Of a DNA stretch of 64,000 nt, positions 31,614-39,950 are shown piece after piece. The notes beneath the pieces are model-generated. The model was not told where the DNA came from. It worked only from the letters and a program-made list of their open reading frames with translations, and searched no databases. Every line of letters begins with the position of its first letter. The first letter of the stretch is position 1. The DNA comes from Pseudomonas congelans (lineage in GTDB: Bacteria; Pseudomonadota; Gammaproteobacteria; Pseudomonadales; Pseudomonadaceae). The DNA lies in assembly GCF_900103225.1 (NCBI RefSeq), contig NZ_FNJH01000002.1, positions 1-64,000 on the forward strand. The letters run 5' to 3'. Position numbers and translations under genes: made by a program.

Positions 31614-32266
31614 CGCCGCCAAAAGCGGCCGGACAGCGGACCAACGGTTGACAACCGGCCCTGACCAACGCAATTCACAAGGACGGGAGGCCGTCCTACG
31701 CAGTGTTCGGTGACAACGGAGCACGCTGAAAACGTAACAAGCGCAGGTGACATGAGGCCGGAAACACGCCTGACAGCAGAGCAGACAGCTCGCGGCCAGT
31801 GCGGACAGTTCATGGCCAGTTCACAAAGTGCAGTCGCTTTCAGACGCTACGAGCGAATGCTTCGGGAACAACGCCTCAAGCCATGATGCGCGACCTTCCC
31901 TATCGAAGATCGCGGTAAATGCCAACCCGCTGCGGATTCTGCGCGCGGCAGCACCCGAATTATCAGGGATACGTGTAGGGTGGAGACGCACAACCATCGG
32001 ACTGTGTAGCACAAGGCTTGTTCTAGACGCTTCATCTCGTCCGCTACCGATGGTCGATTCCTCCTCCTGACAAAGCTTTTGCTGAAAGGGGTGTCTTATG
32101 CCACCACAGCAAGCAGGAAACGTCGTCGCGACCCTCCGCCCCCTCTGGGCGAGGACCTCGCTAGACACTGGAGTGTCCAACCACTCCTGACGTGCCCTGA
32201 CACCGACCGTGAGAAGTCGTGTGTGCCGAACGCCGTTTCCGGCAGCCCGGAAACCGACGGTACTAC
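31614..32266 (+). promoter_or_regulatory. rne: Long structured 5' leader of rne
   Basis: A gene-free stretch of over 650 bases between promoter and start codon. It holds several hairpins: GCCGC/GCGGC at 31614-31628 right at the predicted 5' end; AGGACGG/CCGTCCT with loop GAGG at 31680-31697; CGCCC/GGGCG with flanking pairs at 32132-32154; GACAC/GTGTC with loop TGGA at 32164-32177; and TTTCCGG/CCGGAAA at 32236-32253, only 13 bases before the ATG. E. coli rne is autoregulated through a structured leader, and the same logic is inferred here. The sequence does not resemble the enterobacterial leader as far as I can tell. Confidence 0.65.
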
Positions 32267-35200
32267 ATGAAAAGAATGCTGATTAACGCAACTCAACCCG
32301 AAGAGTTGCGTGTTGCACTGGTAGACGGCCAGCGCCTCTACGACCTGGACATCGAGTCAGGTGCACGCGAGCAGAAGAAGGCCAACATCTATAAAGGCCG
32401 AATCACTCGCATCGAACCCAGCCTTGAGGCTGCCTTTGTCGATTTCGGCTCTGAGCGCCACGGCTTCCTGCCCCTCAAGGAAATCTCCCGCGAGTACTTC
32501 AAGAAAGCTCCTGAAGGCCGCGTCAACATCAAGGACGTCCTGAGCGAAGGCCAGGAAGTCATCGTTCAGGTCGAGAAAGAAGAACGTGGCAACAAGGGCG
32601 CAGCCCTGACCACCTTCATCAGCCTCGCAGGCCGCTATCTGGTTCTGATGCCGAACAACCCTCGTGCCGGCGGCATCTCGCGTCGTATCGAAGGCGAAGA
32701 GCGCAACGAACTGCGTGAAGCCCTCAACGGCCTGATCGCGCCAGCCGACATGGGTCTGATCGTTCGTACTGCCGGCCTGGGCCGCAGCAGCGAAGAAATG
32801 CAGTGGGACCTCGATTACCTGCTGCAACTGTGGACCGCCATCAAGGAAGCGTCCCTCGATCGTTCCGCTCCTTTCCTGATCTACCAGGAAAGCAACGTCA
32901 TCATCCGCGCCATCCGTGACTACCTGCGTCAGGATATCGGTGAAGTCCTGATCGACAGCATCGAAGCCCAGGAAGAAGCACTGACCTTCATCCGTCAGGT
33001 GATGCCGCAGTACGCCAGCAAGATCAAGCTGTACGAAGACAGCGTTCCGCTGTTCAACCGCTTCCAGATAGAAAGCCAGATCGAAACCGCCTTTCAGCGC
33101 GTGGTCGAACTGCCTTCCGGCGGCTCCATCGTCATCGATCCGACCGAAGCCCTGGTGTCCATCGACATCAACTCGGCGCGTGCCACCAAAGGCAGCGACA
33201 TCGAAGAAACAGCTCTGCAGACCAACCTTGAAGCGGCTGAGGAAATCGCCCGTCAACTGCGTCTGCGCGACATCGGCGGCCTGATCGTCATCGACTTCAT
33301 CGACATGACGCCGGCCAAGAACCAGCGCGCCGTGGAAGAGAAAGTCCGTGAAAGCCTGGAAGCCGACCGTGCCCGCGTGCAGATCGGTCGCATTTCGCGC
33401 TTCGGCCTGCTGGAAATGTCCCGTCAGCGCCTGCGTCCATCGCTGGGCGAAAGCAGCGGCATCGTCTGCCCTCGCTGCAACGGTACCGGCATCATCCGTG
33501 ATGTTGAATCGCTGTCGCTGGCCATCCTGCGCCTGATCGAAGAAGAAGCCCTGAAAGACCGCACTGCCGAAGTGCGCGCTCAGGTGCCGATCCCGGTCGC
33601 GGCCTTCCTGCTCAACGAAAAACGCAACTCGATCACCAAGATCGAACTGCGCACTCGTGCCCGCATCATCATTCTGCCGAACGATCAGCTGGAAACTCCG
33701 CACTTCGAAGTTCAGCGTCTGCGTGATGACAGTCCTGAAGCGCACAGCAGCCAGACCAGCTACGAAATCGCCGCTGCCGCTGCCGAAGTGGAAGAAATTG
33801 CACCGCTGGCCGCCGCAACCCGCACCCTGGTTCGTCAGGAAGCAGCCGTCAAGACTGCCCCGGCTCGCGCCAATGCGCCGGTCCCGGTAGAAGCTGTTGC
33901 TGCCCCTGCGCCAAACCCTGCACCGGCACCTGCCGCTCACGAGCCAAGCCTGTTCAAGGGTCTGGTGAAATCCCTGGTCAGCCTGTTCGCGTCCAAGGAA
34001 GAGCCTGTTGCTCCGGTTGTGGTTGAGAAGCCTGTTGCAGAACAGCGTCCAGCCCGCAACGAGGAACGCCGCAACGGCCGCCAGCAGAGCCGTGGCCGCA
34101 ACAATCGCCGCGACGAAGAGCGCAAGCCTCGTGAAGAACGTGCCCCCCGAGAAGAACGTGCAGAGCGCGCACCGCGTGAAGAGCGTGCTCCGCGTGAGGA
34201 ACGTGCACCTCGCGAAGAGCGCACTGTTCGCGAACCGCGTGAAGCCCGCGAGGATTCGACACCGCGCGAAGAGCGTCCAGCCCGCACCACCCGCGAGCGC
34301 AAGCCGCGTGAAGCGCGTGAAGATCGCCCGGTTCGCGAACTGCGCGAGCCTCTGGATGCAGCCCCGGCGGTGAACCTCGCTCGTGAGGAACGTCCTGAAC
34401 GCGCACCACGCGAAGAGCGCCAGCCGCGCGCACCTCGTGAAGAACGTCAACCACGCGCCGAACAGGCCGCGGCTGCCGTGAGCGAAGAGGAAGTGCTGCT
34501 CAACGAAGAGCAGATCAATGACGAGAACCAGGAAGGCAACGACGGCAGCGAAGGCGACCGTCCTCGCCGCCGCTCGCGTGGCCAGCGTCGTCGCAGCAAT
34601 CGTCGTGAGCGTCAGCGCGATGCCAATGGCAACGTGATCGAAGGCTCCGAAGAGAACGGCAACGAAGAAGAAGGCAGCGCCACCGACCTGTCGGCTGGCC
34701 TGGGCTTCACCGCCGCCGCCTCGGCCGCCAGCAGCGTGATCAGCGCACCAGCCGAAGCCGATGCACATCAGCAGGCCGAACGTGCCAACAGCAACGCAGT
34801 CTCTGCAGACGCCGAGCCGGTGCATCAGGCAACTGCTGCCGAAGCATCTGCGACTGAAACGCCTGTGACCGAAACGCCAGTAGCTGAAACGCCAGCCACC
34901 GAAACACCGGTTGTCGAAAAAGCACCGACCGTTGTCGAGCCGACTGTCGAAGCACCGGCCGTTGAAGCCCCTGTTGCAGACGATGCGCCTGTAGCACAGC
35001 CTGCTCCCGAGGTGGAAGTTCAGCCGGCAGCGGTCGAAGCACCTGCCATTGCTGCGCAGTCCGAACTGTTCGAAGCACCTCACGCAGAACGCGTAGTGCC
35101 GTTCAAGCCAACGCCAGAGCCGGCACCACAGGCGCCGGTCGAAGCAGCGGCCCATGAGGAAGTGCCAGCCACTGAATCATCCGAACTGCCAACGCCTGCA

Positions 35201-35596
35201 CCCGCTGCTGTCGTCGAGCCGGCAGCGGTGAAAGAAGAGCCTGCTCCTTACGTCGCGCCTCAGCCGGTCGTTGAAGAACAGGCACCTGCCCCACAAGAGC
35301 AGGCACCTGCGGCTGTAGAAGCAGAGGCTGCACCAGTGGTCAGCAGCACAGGACGTGCACCGAACGATCCTCGTGAAGTTCGTCGCCGCAAGCGTGAAGA
35401 AGAAGCACGTCGTCAACAGGAAGCCGCTGCTGCCAGCGCTCCAGTCGTCGAGGCAGCGCCTGCTGCCGCTGAAGCAGAATCGGCTCAGCCTTCACCGGCA
35501 GCCGAGGAAAAGACCGAAGAAGCGGCAACTGAGCAACCAGCAGTTAAACCGCAACACGAAGCCGAGAAAGAAAACGAGCCTAAACCCCTCGTTTAA
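32267..35596 (+). CDS. rne: Ribonuclease E
   Basis: The main endoribonuclease for mRNA decay and rRNA/tRNA processing, and the scaffold of the degradosome. The start [21 protein letters not shown] equals the known N terminus. The catalytic half has an S1 domain (about 37-120), catalytic aspartates in VSIDINSAR and IDFIDM, and the zinc-link CPRC (Cys401, Cys404). An amphipathic membrane-targeting helix, [15 protein letters not shown], is at 561-575. Next comes an Arg/Glu block of REERAP-like repeats (about 605-740). A long Ala/Pro/Glu tail with a conserved basic stretch ([19 protein letters not shown]) ends the 1109 residues. No ribosome-binding site stands out before the ATG. Confidence 0.97.
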   Translation: MKRMLINATQPEELRVALVDGQRLYDLDIESGAREQKKANIYKGRITRIEPSLEAAFVDFGSERHGFLPLKEISREYFKKAPEGRVNIKDVLSEGQEVIVQVEKEERGNKGAALTTFISLAGRYLVLMPNNPRAGGISRRIEGEERNELREALNGLIAPADMGLIVRTAGLGRSSEEMQWDLDYLLQLWTAIKEASLDRSAPFLIYQESNVIIRAIRDYLRQDIGEVLIDSIEAQEEALTFIRQVMPQYASKIKLYEDSVPLFNRFQIESQIETAFQRVVELPSGGSIVIDPTEALVSIDINSARATKGSDIEETALQTNLEAAEEIARQLRLRDIGGLIVIDFIDMTPAKNQRAVEEKVRESLEADRARVQIGRISRFGLLEMSRQRLRPSLGESSGIVCPRCNGTGIIRDVESLSLAILRLIEEEALKDRTAEVRAQVPIPVAAFLLNEKRNSITKIELRTRARIIILPNDQLETPHFEVQRLRDDSPEAHSSQTSYEIAAAAAEVEEIAPLAAATRTLVRQEAAVKTAPARANAPVPVEAVAAPAPNPAPAPAAHEPSLFKGLVKSLVSLFASKEEPVAPVVVEKPVAEQRPARNEERRNGRQQSRGRNNRRDEERKPREERAPREERAERAPREERAPREERAPREERTVREPREAREDSTPREERPARTTRERKPREAREDRPVRELREPLDAAPAVNLAREERPERAPREERQPRAPREERQPRAEQAAAAVSEEEVLLNEEQINDENQEGNDGSEGDRPRRRSRGQRRRSNRRERQRDANGNVIEGSEENGNEEEGSATDLSAGLGFTAAASAASSVISAPAEADAHQQAERANSNAVSADAEPVHQATAAEASATETPVTETPVAETPATETPVVEKAPTVVEPTVEAPAVEAPVADDAPVAQPAPEVEVQPAAVEAPAIAAQSELFEAPHAERVVPFKPTPEPAPQAPVEAAAHEEVPATESSELPTPAPAAVVEPAAVKEEPAPYVAPQPVVEEQAPAPQEQAPAAVEAEAAPVVSSTGRAPNDPREVRRRKREEEARRQQEAAAASAPVVEAAPAAAEAESAQPSPAAEEKTEEAATEQPAVKPQHEAEKENEPKPLV

Positions 35597-35608
35597 ACCC
35601 GGCCCATG

Positions 35609-35645
35609 AAAAAGCCCCGCCTGTGCAAACAGGCGGGGCTTTTTC
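35609..35645 (+). terminator. Terminator of rne
   Basis: AAAAAGCCCCGCCTG pairs with CAGGCGGGGCTTTTT, ending in T. It is 12 bases past the rne stop and can also serve the convergent murB transcript. Confidence 0.92.
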
Positions 35646-35703
35646 ATGTCCGTTGATTGAGCATTGCACTGCGTTCATCTTCAATACGCGGCGCTTGATC
35701 TGA

Positions 35704-35736
35704 TCTCTTCGCGAGCGAGTTCGCTCCCACAAGAGA
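35704..35736. repeat. REP-like palindrome
   Basis: Nested inverted repeats TCTCTT/AAGAGA and GAGCGA/TCGCTC around a GT centre. The core (GCGAGCGAGTTCGCTCCCAC) resembles the extragenic palindromes found in large numbers in fluorescent Pseudomonas. It lies between convergent rne and murB. Confidence 0.7.
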
Positions 35737-35750
35737 CCATCTCCAGACTA

Positions 35751-36770
35751 TCAGTAGAGGTTCGGCTCCATCTCCAGCTCGACACCAAAGCGTTCAGCGA
35801 TGTCGGTCTGGATACGGCGCGCCAGATTCAGCAACTGCAAGCCACTGGCCTGCCCATAGTTGACCAGCACCAGCGACTGGAGCTTGTGTACGCCGGCATC
35901 ACCATCGCGATAACCCTTCCAGCCCGCCTGCTCGATCAGCCACCCGGCCGCCAGCTTCACCCGACCATCGTCCTGCGGGTAGCCGACCACGCCTGGGTGC
36001 TGCTGTTTGATCGTTGCATACAGTTCGGCAGGGATAATCGGGTTTTTGAAGAAACTGCCGGCATTGCCCAGCACCGCTGGGTCAGGCAGCTTTTCACTGC
36101 GAATGGCGCAGATCGCACGGCTGACATCGAACGGCGTCGGCCGATCAATACCCTGCTCGTCGAGACGCTGACGAACCGGTCCATATTCGAGGTGCAGGCG
36201 GGCTACGCGACTGAGCTTGAAACGCACACGCAGGATCAACCAGCGCGCGACCTGATGCTTGAATACGCTGTCGCGGTAGCCGAACGCGCAGTCCTGCAGA
36301 GAAAACTCGCGCAATTCGCCCGTCTCACGATCCAGCGCAGTCAGGCTATGGAAGACATCCTTGATCTCGACGCCATAAGCACCGATGTTCTGCATGGGTG
36401 CTGCGCCGACGGTGCCTGGAATCAGACTGAGGTTTTCCAGCCCCGCCAGCCCCAGTTCCAGACAGGACTGCACAAACGGATGCCAGGGCTCGCCGGCCTC
36501 TGCCTCGACAATCGATTCGAGACAGTCCTCGTGCACGATGCGGATGCCACGGCTGGCCATGCGCACCACCAGTGACTGCACGTCAGCGCTGAGCAGCAGG
36601 TTACTGCCACCGCCAATCACCAGCAGTGGCACGTCGTGCTCGGCCGAATAGGCCAGCGCCTCGCGAACATCGTCATCGCTGTGCGCTTCGGCAAACAACC
36701 GGGCCTGAACGTCCACACCGAACGTATTGAACGGCTTGAGGGAAATCGCGGATTGCACCTGCAAGGTCAT
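35751..36770 (-). CDS. murB: UDP-N-acetylenolpyruvoylglucosamine reductase
   Basis: An FAD enzyme that completes UDP-MurNAc for peptidoglycan. NTFGV, the FAD-binding VIGGGSNLLL, IPGTVGAAPMQNIGAYG and GNAGSFFKNP are type I MurB signatures. The start at 36770 gives 339 residues, the length I recall in P. aeruginosa, with GGAAGG eight bases upstream. Its ATG overlaps the stop of a 12-codon ORF that begins on the kdsB stop; see the separate entry. Confidence 0.96.
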   Translation of the reverse strand: MTLQVQSAISLKPFNTFGVDVQARLFAEAHSDDDVREALAYSAEHDVPLLVIGGGSNLLLSADVQSLVVRMASRGIRIVHEDCLESIVEAEAGEPWHPFVQSCLELGLAGLENLSLIPGTVGAAPMQNIGAYGVEIKDVFHSLTALDRETGELREFSLQDCAFGYRDSVFKHQVARWLILRVRFKLSRVARLHLEYGPVRQRLDEQGIDRPTPFDVSRAICAIRSEKLPDPAVLGNAGSFFKNPIIPAELYATIKQQHPGVVGYPQDDGRVKLAAGWLIEQAGWKGYRDGDAGVHKLQSLVLVNYGQASGLQLLNLARRIQTDIAERFGVELEMEPNLY

Positions 36771-36805
36771 GCCCTCGCCTTCCCGAACCACTGGACGAAG
36801 CGCAT
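36767..36805 (-). other. 12-codon ORF at the kdsB-murB junction, possible ptpA scar
   Basis: ATG at 36805 overlaps the kdsB stop (TGATG), and the TGA at 36769-36767 overlaps the murB ATG (ATGA). The tiny frame reads [12 protein letters not shown]. In P. aeruginosa a low-molecular-weight tyrosine phosphatase gene, ptpA, lies between kdsB and murB. This arrangement is what an in-frame deletion leaving both ends of that gene would produce. Translation of such a small product is doubtful. Confidence 0.35.
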
Positions 36806-37569
36806 CAACCCTCCAGCAAGCGCCTTACGCGCTCCAGGTCTTCAGGCGTATCGACCCCACCGGGTGGTGCTTCAAGCGCGTCGGCAACGTGAATCCGCAC
36901 GCCATTCCACAGCGCACGCAATTGTTCCAGGCTTTCGGTGTTCTCCAGCCAGCACGGGCCCCAACTGACGAAGTCATGAAGGAAACCTGCACGATAGGCG
37001 TAGATACCGATGTGCCGACGATAAGGCACGCCGGCAGGCAACTGGTCACGGTTTGCTGCGAGCGCATCACGCGCCCACGGCAAGGGAGCCCGGCTGAACG
37101 TCAGCGCCAGGCCGTTGATGTCCGTAGCCACCTTGACGATGTTGGGGTTGAACAACGCGGCCACGTCGTCGATAGGCTCGGCCAGCGTAGACATCCCGGC
37201 CTCGGGATGAGCGGCCAGATTGGACGCCACCTGATCGATCACTGCAGGCGGGATCATCGGCTCGTCGCCCTGCACATTGACGACAATCGCGTCAGCCGCC
37301 AGACCCAATTGCGCGGCCACCTCGGCCAAGCGATCGGTGCCGGAATTGTGATCGTCGCGCGTCAGCAGCACTTCGGCACCAAAAGCCTGGCAGGCTTCGA
37401 CAATGCGCGCATCGTCGGTGGCAATCACCACACGTTCGGCGCTGCTCTTGCACGCCTGCTCCCAGACCAGTTGAACCATGGGTTTGCCGGCAATGGTTTT
37501 CAGCGGCTTGCCCGGGAAACGGCTGGAGCCGTAGCGCGCGGGAATGACAACGGTAAACGCTGCTGTCAT
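36805..37569 (-). CDS. kdsB: CMP-KDO synthetase (3-deoxy-manno-octulosonate cytidylyltransferase)
   Basis: It activates KDO for lipopolysaccharide. The N terminus [19 protein letters not shown] is the nucleotide-binding signature, followed by [10 protein letters not shown]. 254 residues. It overlaps the Trm112-like gene by four bases. Confidence 0.97.
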   Translation of the reverse strand: MTAAFTVVIPARYGSSRFPGKPLKTIAGKPMVQLVWEQACKSSAERVVIATDDARIVEACQAFGAEVLLTRDDHNSGTDRLAEVAAQLGLAADAIVVNVQGDEPMIPPAVIDQVASNLAAHPEAGMSTLAEPIDDVAALFNPNIVKVATDINGLALTFSRAPLPWARDALAANRDQLPAGVPYRRHIGIYAYRAGFLHDFVSWGPCWLENTESLEQLRALWNGVRIHVADALEAPPGGVDTPEDLERVRRLLEG

Positions 37570-37751
37570 TTTTCCAGCCGCTCGTCAGTGCTCAGGGTCC
37601 GAGCTTCGCTTTCGAGCATCACCGGGATGCCGTCGCGCACAGGATAGGCAAGGCCTGCGCCTTTGCTGATCAGCTCGGTCTTGTCGGCGCTGAGCTTCAA
37701 TGGTCCCTTGCAGACAGGGCAAGCGAGGATATCGAGTAGTTTGGTGTCCAT
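37566..37751 (-). CDS. Trm112-like protein (YcaR family)
   Basis: A 61-residue zinc-ribbon-like protein that begins [18 protein letters not shown]. One CPVC pair is present and the second pair is missing, as is usual in this bacterial family. It overlaps kdsB by four bases and follows lpxK by 17, the same order as E. coli lpxK-ycaR-kdsB. The start at 37751 is set by the conserved N terminus. Role unclear. Confidence 0.92.
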   Translation of the reverse strand: MDTKLLDILACPVCKGPLKLSADKTELISKGAGLAYPVRDGIPVMLESEARTLSTDERLEK

Positions 37752-37768
37752 AGGAGATCCTGAAGCAA

Positions 37769-38764
37769 TCATGGAGAAAGACGTAGCAGTTGCTGGTCGA
37801 ACCAACCGACAAAGGCATCGGAAGGTACTGCATCCACTGCCAGATACCACCAGTCATCAGCGGCAAAGGCACGACATTTCACCGCATCCTTCTCGGTCAT
37901 GACCAAGGGCAGCGCGGGTGTAAATGTCAGCGCCTCGGCACTGTAGACAGCATGGTCGGCGAACGCGTGAAGTACCGGTCGCCAGTGTAATCCTTCGAGG
38001 GTATTGAAGAAACGTTGGGGATTGCCGATTCCGGCGACCGCGTGCAGCGTCTGCCCGGCCGGGAAATAATCCACCGGCTGACGTTCGCCACTGCGCAGAT
38101 TGATCAGCGCCGAAGGTTTGAGCCTGAAGGCGTAGCCGTCGTCCCTGTCAGCCGTCGCGCCGTTATAAAGCAAGGCGTCGACACTGCTCAGCCGCTCGAC
38201 CGGTTCGCGCAGCGGCCCGGCAGGCAGACAACGGCGGTTGCCCAGACCACGGGCGGCATCGATCAGCACCAGTTCCAGGTCGCGGGCCAGACGGTAATGC
38301 TGCAAGCCGTCGTCGGAAAGAATCAGATCCAGCGGTTCGGCAGCGAGCAAGGCCTGTACCGCGCGACTGCGATCCGGATCGATCATCAGCGGCACACCGC
38401 AGCGCTGTACGATGAGCAACGGCTCGTCCCCCGCCTCGCCGGCGCTTTGTTCAGAACGTACGCGCCACGGCAGGCTTGGCGGTTTAGCGCCGTAACCACG
38501 GCTGACCACACCGACACGCAGGCCGCGACGGCGGCAGTGCTCGATCATCCAGAGAATCAGCGGCGTCTTGCCAGTGCCGCCAACAGTGATATTACCCACC
38601 ACGATGACCGGCACAGGCGCGCGATAGATATCACCCCCACCAGCCAGAAACCGCGCCCGCTTGCGCTCTACGACACGCCGGTAAAGGCCTTCGAGCGGGC
38701 GCATTAGCGCCAGCGCGGGGTGGCCTTTGTACCAGGCATCGAGCAAGCGATCAGTGAATGCCAT
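37769..38764 (-). CDS. lpxK: Tetraacyldisaccharide 4'-kinase
   Basis: It phosphorylates the lipid A precursor at the inner membrane. The Walker A motif [12 protein letters not shown] spans about residues 57-68, after an amphipathic N terminus with [14 protein letters not shown] follows near residue 170. 331 residues. Its ATG overlaps the exbD stop by one base (TGATG). Confidence 0.96.
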   Translation of the reverse strand: MAFTDRLLDAWYKGHPALALMRPLEGLYRRVVERKRARFLAGGGDIYRAPVPVIVVGNITVGGTGKTPLILWMIEHCRRRGLRVGVVSRGYGAKPPSLPWRVRSEQSAGEAGDEPLLIVQRCGVPLMIDPDRSRAVQALLAAEPLDLILSDDGLQHYRLARDLELVLIDAARGLGNRRCLPAGPLREPVERLSSVDALLYNGATADRDDGYAFRLKPSALINLRSGERQPVDYFPAGQTLHAVAGIGNPQRFFNTLEGLHWRPVLHAFADHAVYSAEALTFTPALPLVMTEKDAVKCRAFAADDWWYLAVDAVPSDAFVGWFDQQLLRLSP

Positions 38765-39195
38765 CAGTTAGCCGGTGTGGCCTCGACAGTGGTCATGCGC
38801 AAATGACTGAAGCCCAGCTTGCCCGCCGCATCCATGGCCGTGATGACCGACTGGTGTGGGGTCTTGCCGTCGGCGCTGATCGACAGCGGCAGGCTGGTAT
38901 CGCCCGCCGACTCGCGCTGCAGCGCCTCGATCAGCGTCGCCAGGTCGTTTTTCGGCAACAACTGATTGTTCAGCGAGAAAATCCCGTCGGCGTTGATGGC
39001 GATGTCCAACTGTTTGGCGCTGGCGTCCACGTCCGGCGTTCCGGTAACGGCCTGTGGCAGATCCACCCGCAACTGGGTTTCACGGGTGAAGGTGGTCGTC
39101 ACAATGAAGAACAGCAGCAGGATGAACACCACATCAATCAGGGAGACCAGATTGATGTCGATGTTTTCCCGGGGTCTGCGACGGCGAAATTTCAC
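38764..39195 (-). CDS. ExbD/TolR family biopolymer transport protein
   Basis: A 143-residue protein with one N-terminal membrane helix (about 15-36) carrying the proton-relay Asp21 in VSLIDVVFI, then a periplasmic domain. It pairs with the ExbB/TolQ protein upstream, overlapping by four bases. In Pseudomonas this exbB-exbD pair regularly sits between comEC and lpxK and is distinct from the TonB- and Tol-linked pairs. Confidence 0.93.
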   Translation of the reverse strand: MKFRRRRPRENIDINLVSLIDVVFILLLFFIVTTTFTRETQLRVDLPQAVTGTPDVDASAKQLDIAINADGIFSLNNQLLPKNDLATLIEALQRESAGDTSLPLSISADGKTPHQSVITAMDAAGKLGFSHLRMTTVEATPAN

Positions 39196-39869
39196 TTCTT
39201 CTTGCCCCCGCCCGCTCTGGCCAGCGACTTGAGATCGATCTTGGCGTCGATCAGATCGACATCGCGGTCGCCCTGCACCACTTCCACCAGGCGAATGGCC
39301 TGTTGCTCCATGCCGACCACCAGCTCATCGACGCGGCTCTGCAGAAAGCGATGAAAGAAAATCGCCGGGATCGCTACGATAAGACCCGACGCCGTACAGA
39401 TCAGCGCCTTGGAAATACCACCTGCCAGCACACCGGCGTTGGCGGTGGCTCCGGAACTGTTGAACGAGCCGAAGATATCGATCATGCCCAGCACGGTACC
39501 CAGCAAACCGAGCAACGGCGCCATGGCAGCGATCGAGCCCAGCGCGCTCAGGTAGCGCTCCAGCTCATGAATAACCCGGGCAGCGGCTTCTTCGATGCAC
39601 TCCTTCATGATCTCGCGACCATGCCTGGAGTTGGCCAAGCCTGCCGCAAGGATTTCACCCAGCGGCGAGTCGGCGCGCAGCTGCTTGAGCTTTTCGCTGT
39701 CCAGCTTCTTTTCCTGAATCCACTGCCAGACCTGCCCGAGCAGGTGCGGTGGCGTGATACAGCTGGCACGCAACGTCCACAGGCGCTCGATGATGATGCC
39801 GGCGGCGGCGATGGAGCTCAGAATAATCGGCAGCATCATCCAGCCGCCAGATTTGACCAGTTCCCACAC
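39192..39869 (-). CDS. MotA/TolQ/ExbB proton channel family protein
   Basis: A protein with three membrane helices and the family's AAMAPLLGLLGTVLGMIDIF segment. The GTG at 39869 is preferred: GGGAG lies seven bases upstream and the protein then begins VWELVKSGGWMMLP, as in its P. aeruginosa relative. ATGs further upstream (39908, 39950) would add 13 or more residues. 225 residues. It forms a stator with the ExbD protein encoded next. Confidence 0.92.
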   Translation of the reverse strand: MWELVKSGGWMMLPIILSSIAAAGIIIERLWTLRASCITPPHLLGQVWQWIQEKKLDSEKLKQLRADSPLGEILAAGLANSRHGREIMKECIEEAAARVIHELERYLSALGSIAAMAPLLGLLGTVLGMIDIFGSFNSSGATANAGVLAGGISKALICTASGLIVAIPAIFFHRFLQSRVDELVVGMEQQAIRLVEVVQGDRDVDLIDAKIDLKSLARAGGGKKK

Positions 39870-39950
39870 AGTGATCACTCCCTCGAAAAATTGGCGCCAC
39901 TCTACCATAGGGTCGCCAAGTGCCGAACGCCGAGATCGATATCCATTCAC

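Noticed and set aside
32357..35155. Open frame of 932 codons opposite rne
   Set aside because: Antisense to RNase E, low complexity (Phe, Cys and Arg runs) caused by the repetitive coding strand; no start signal or family.
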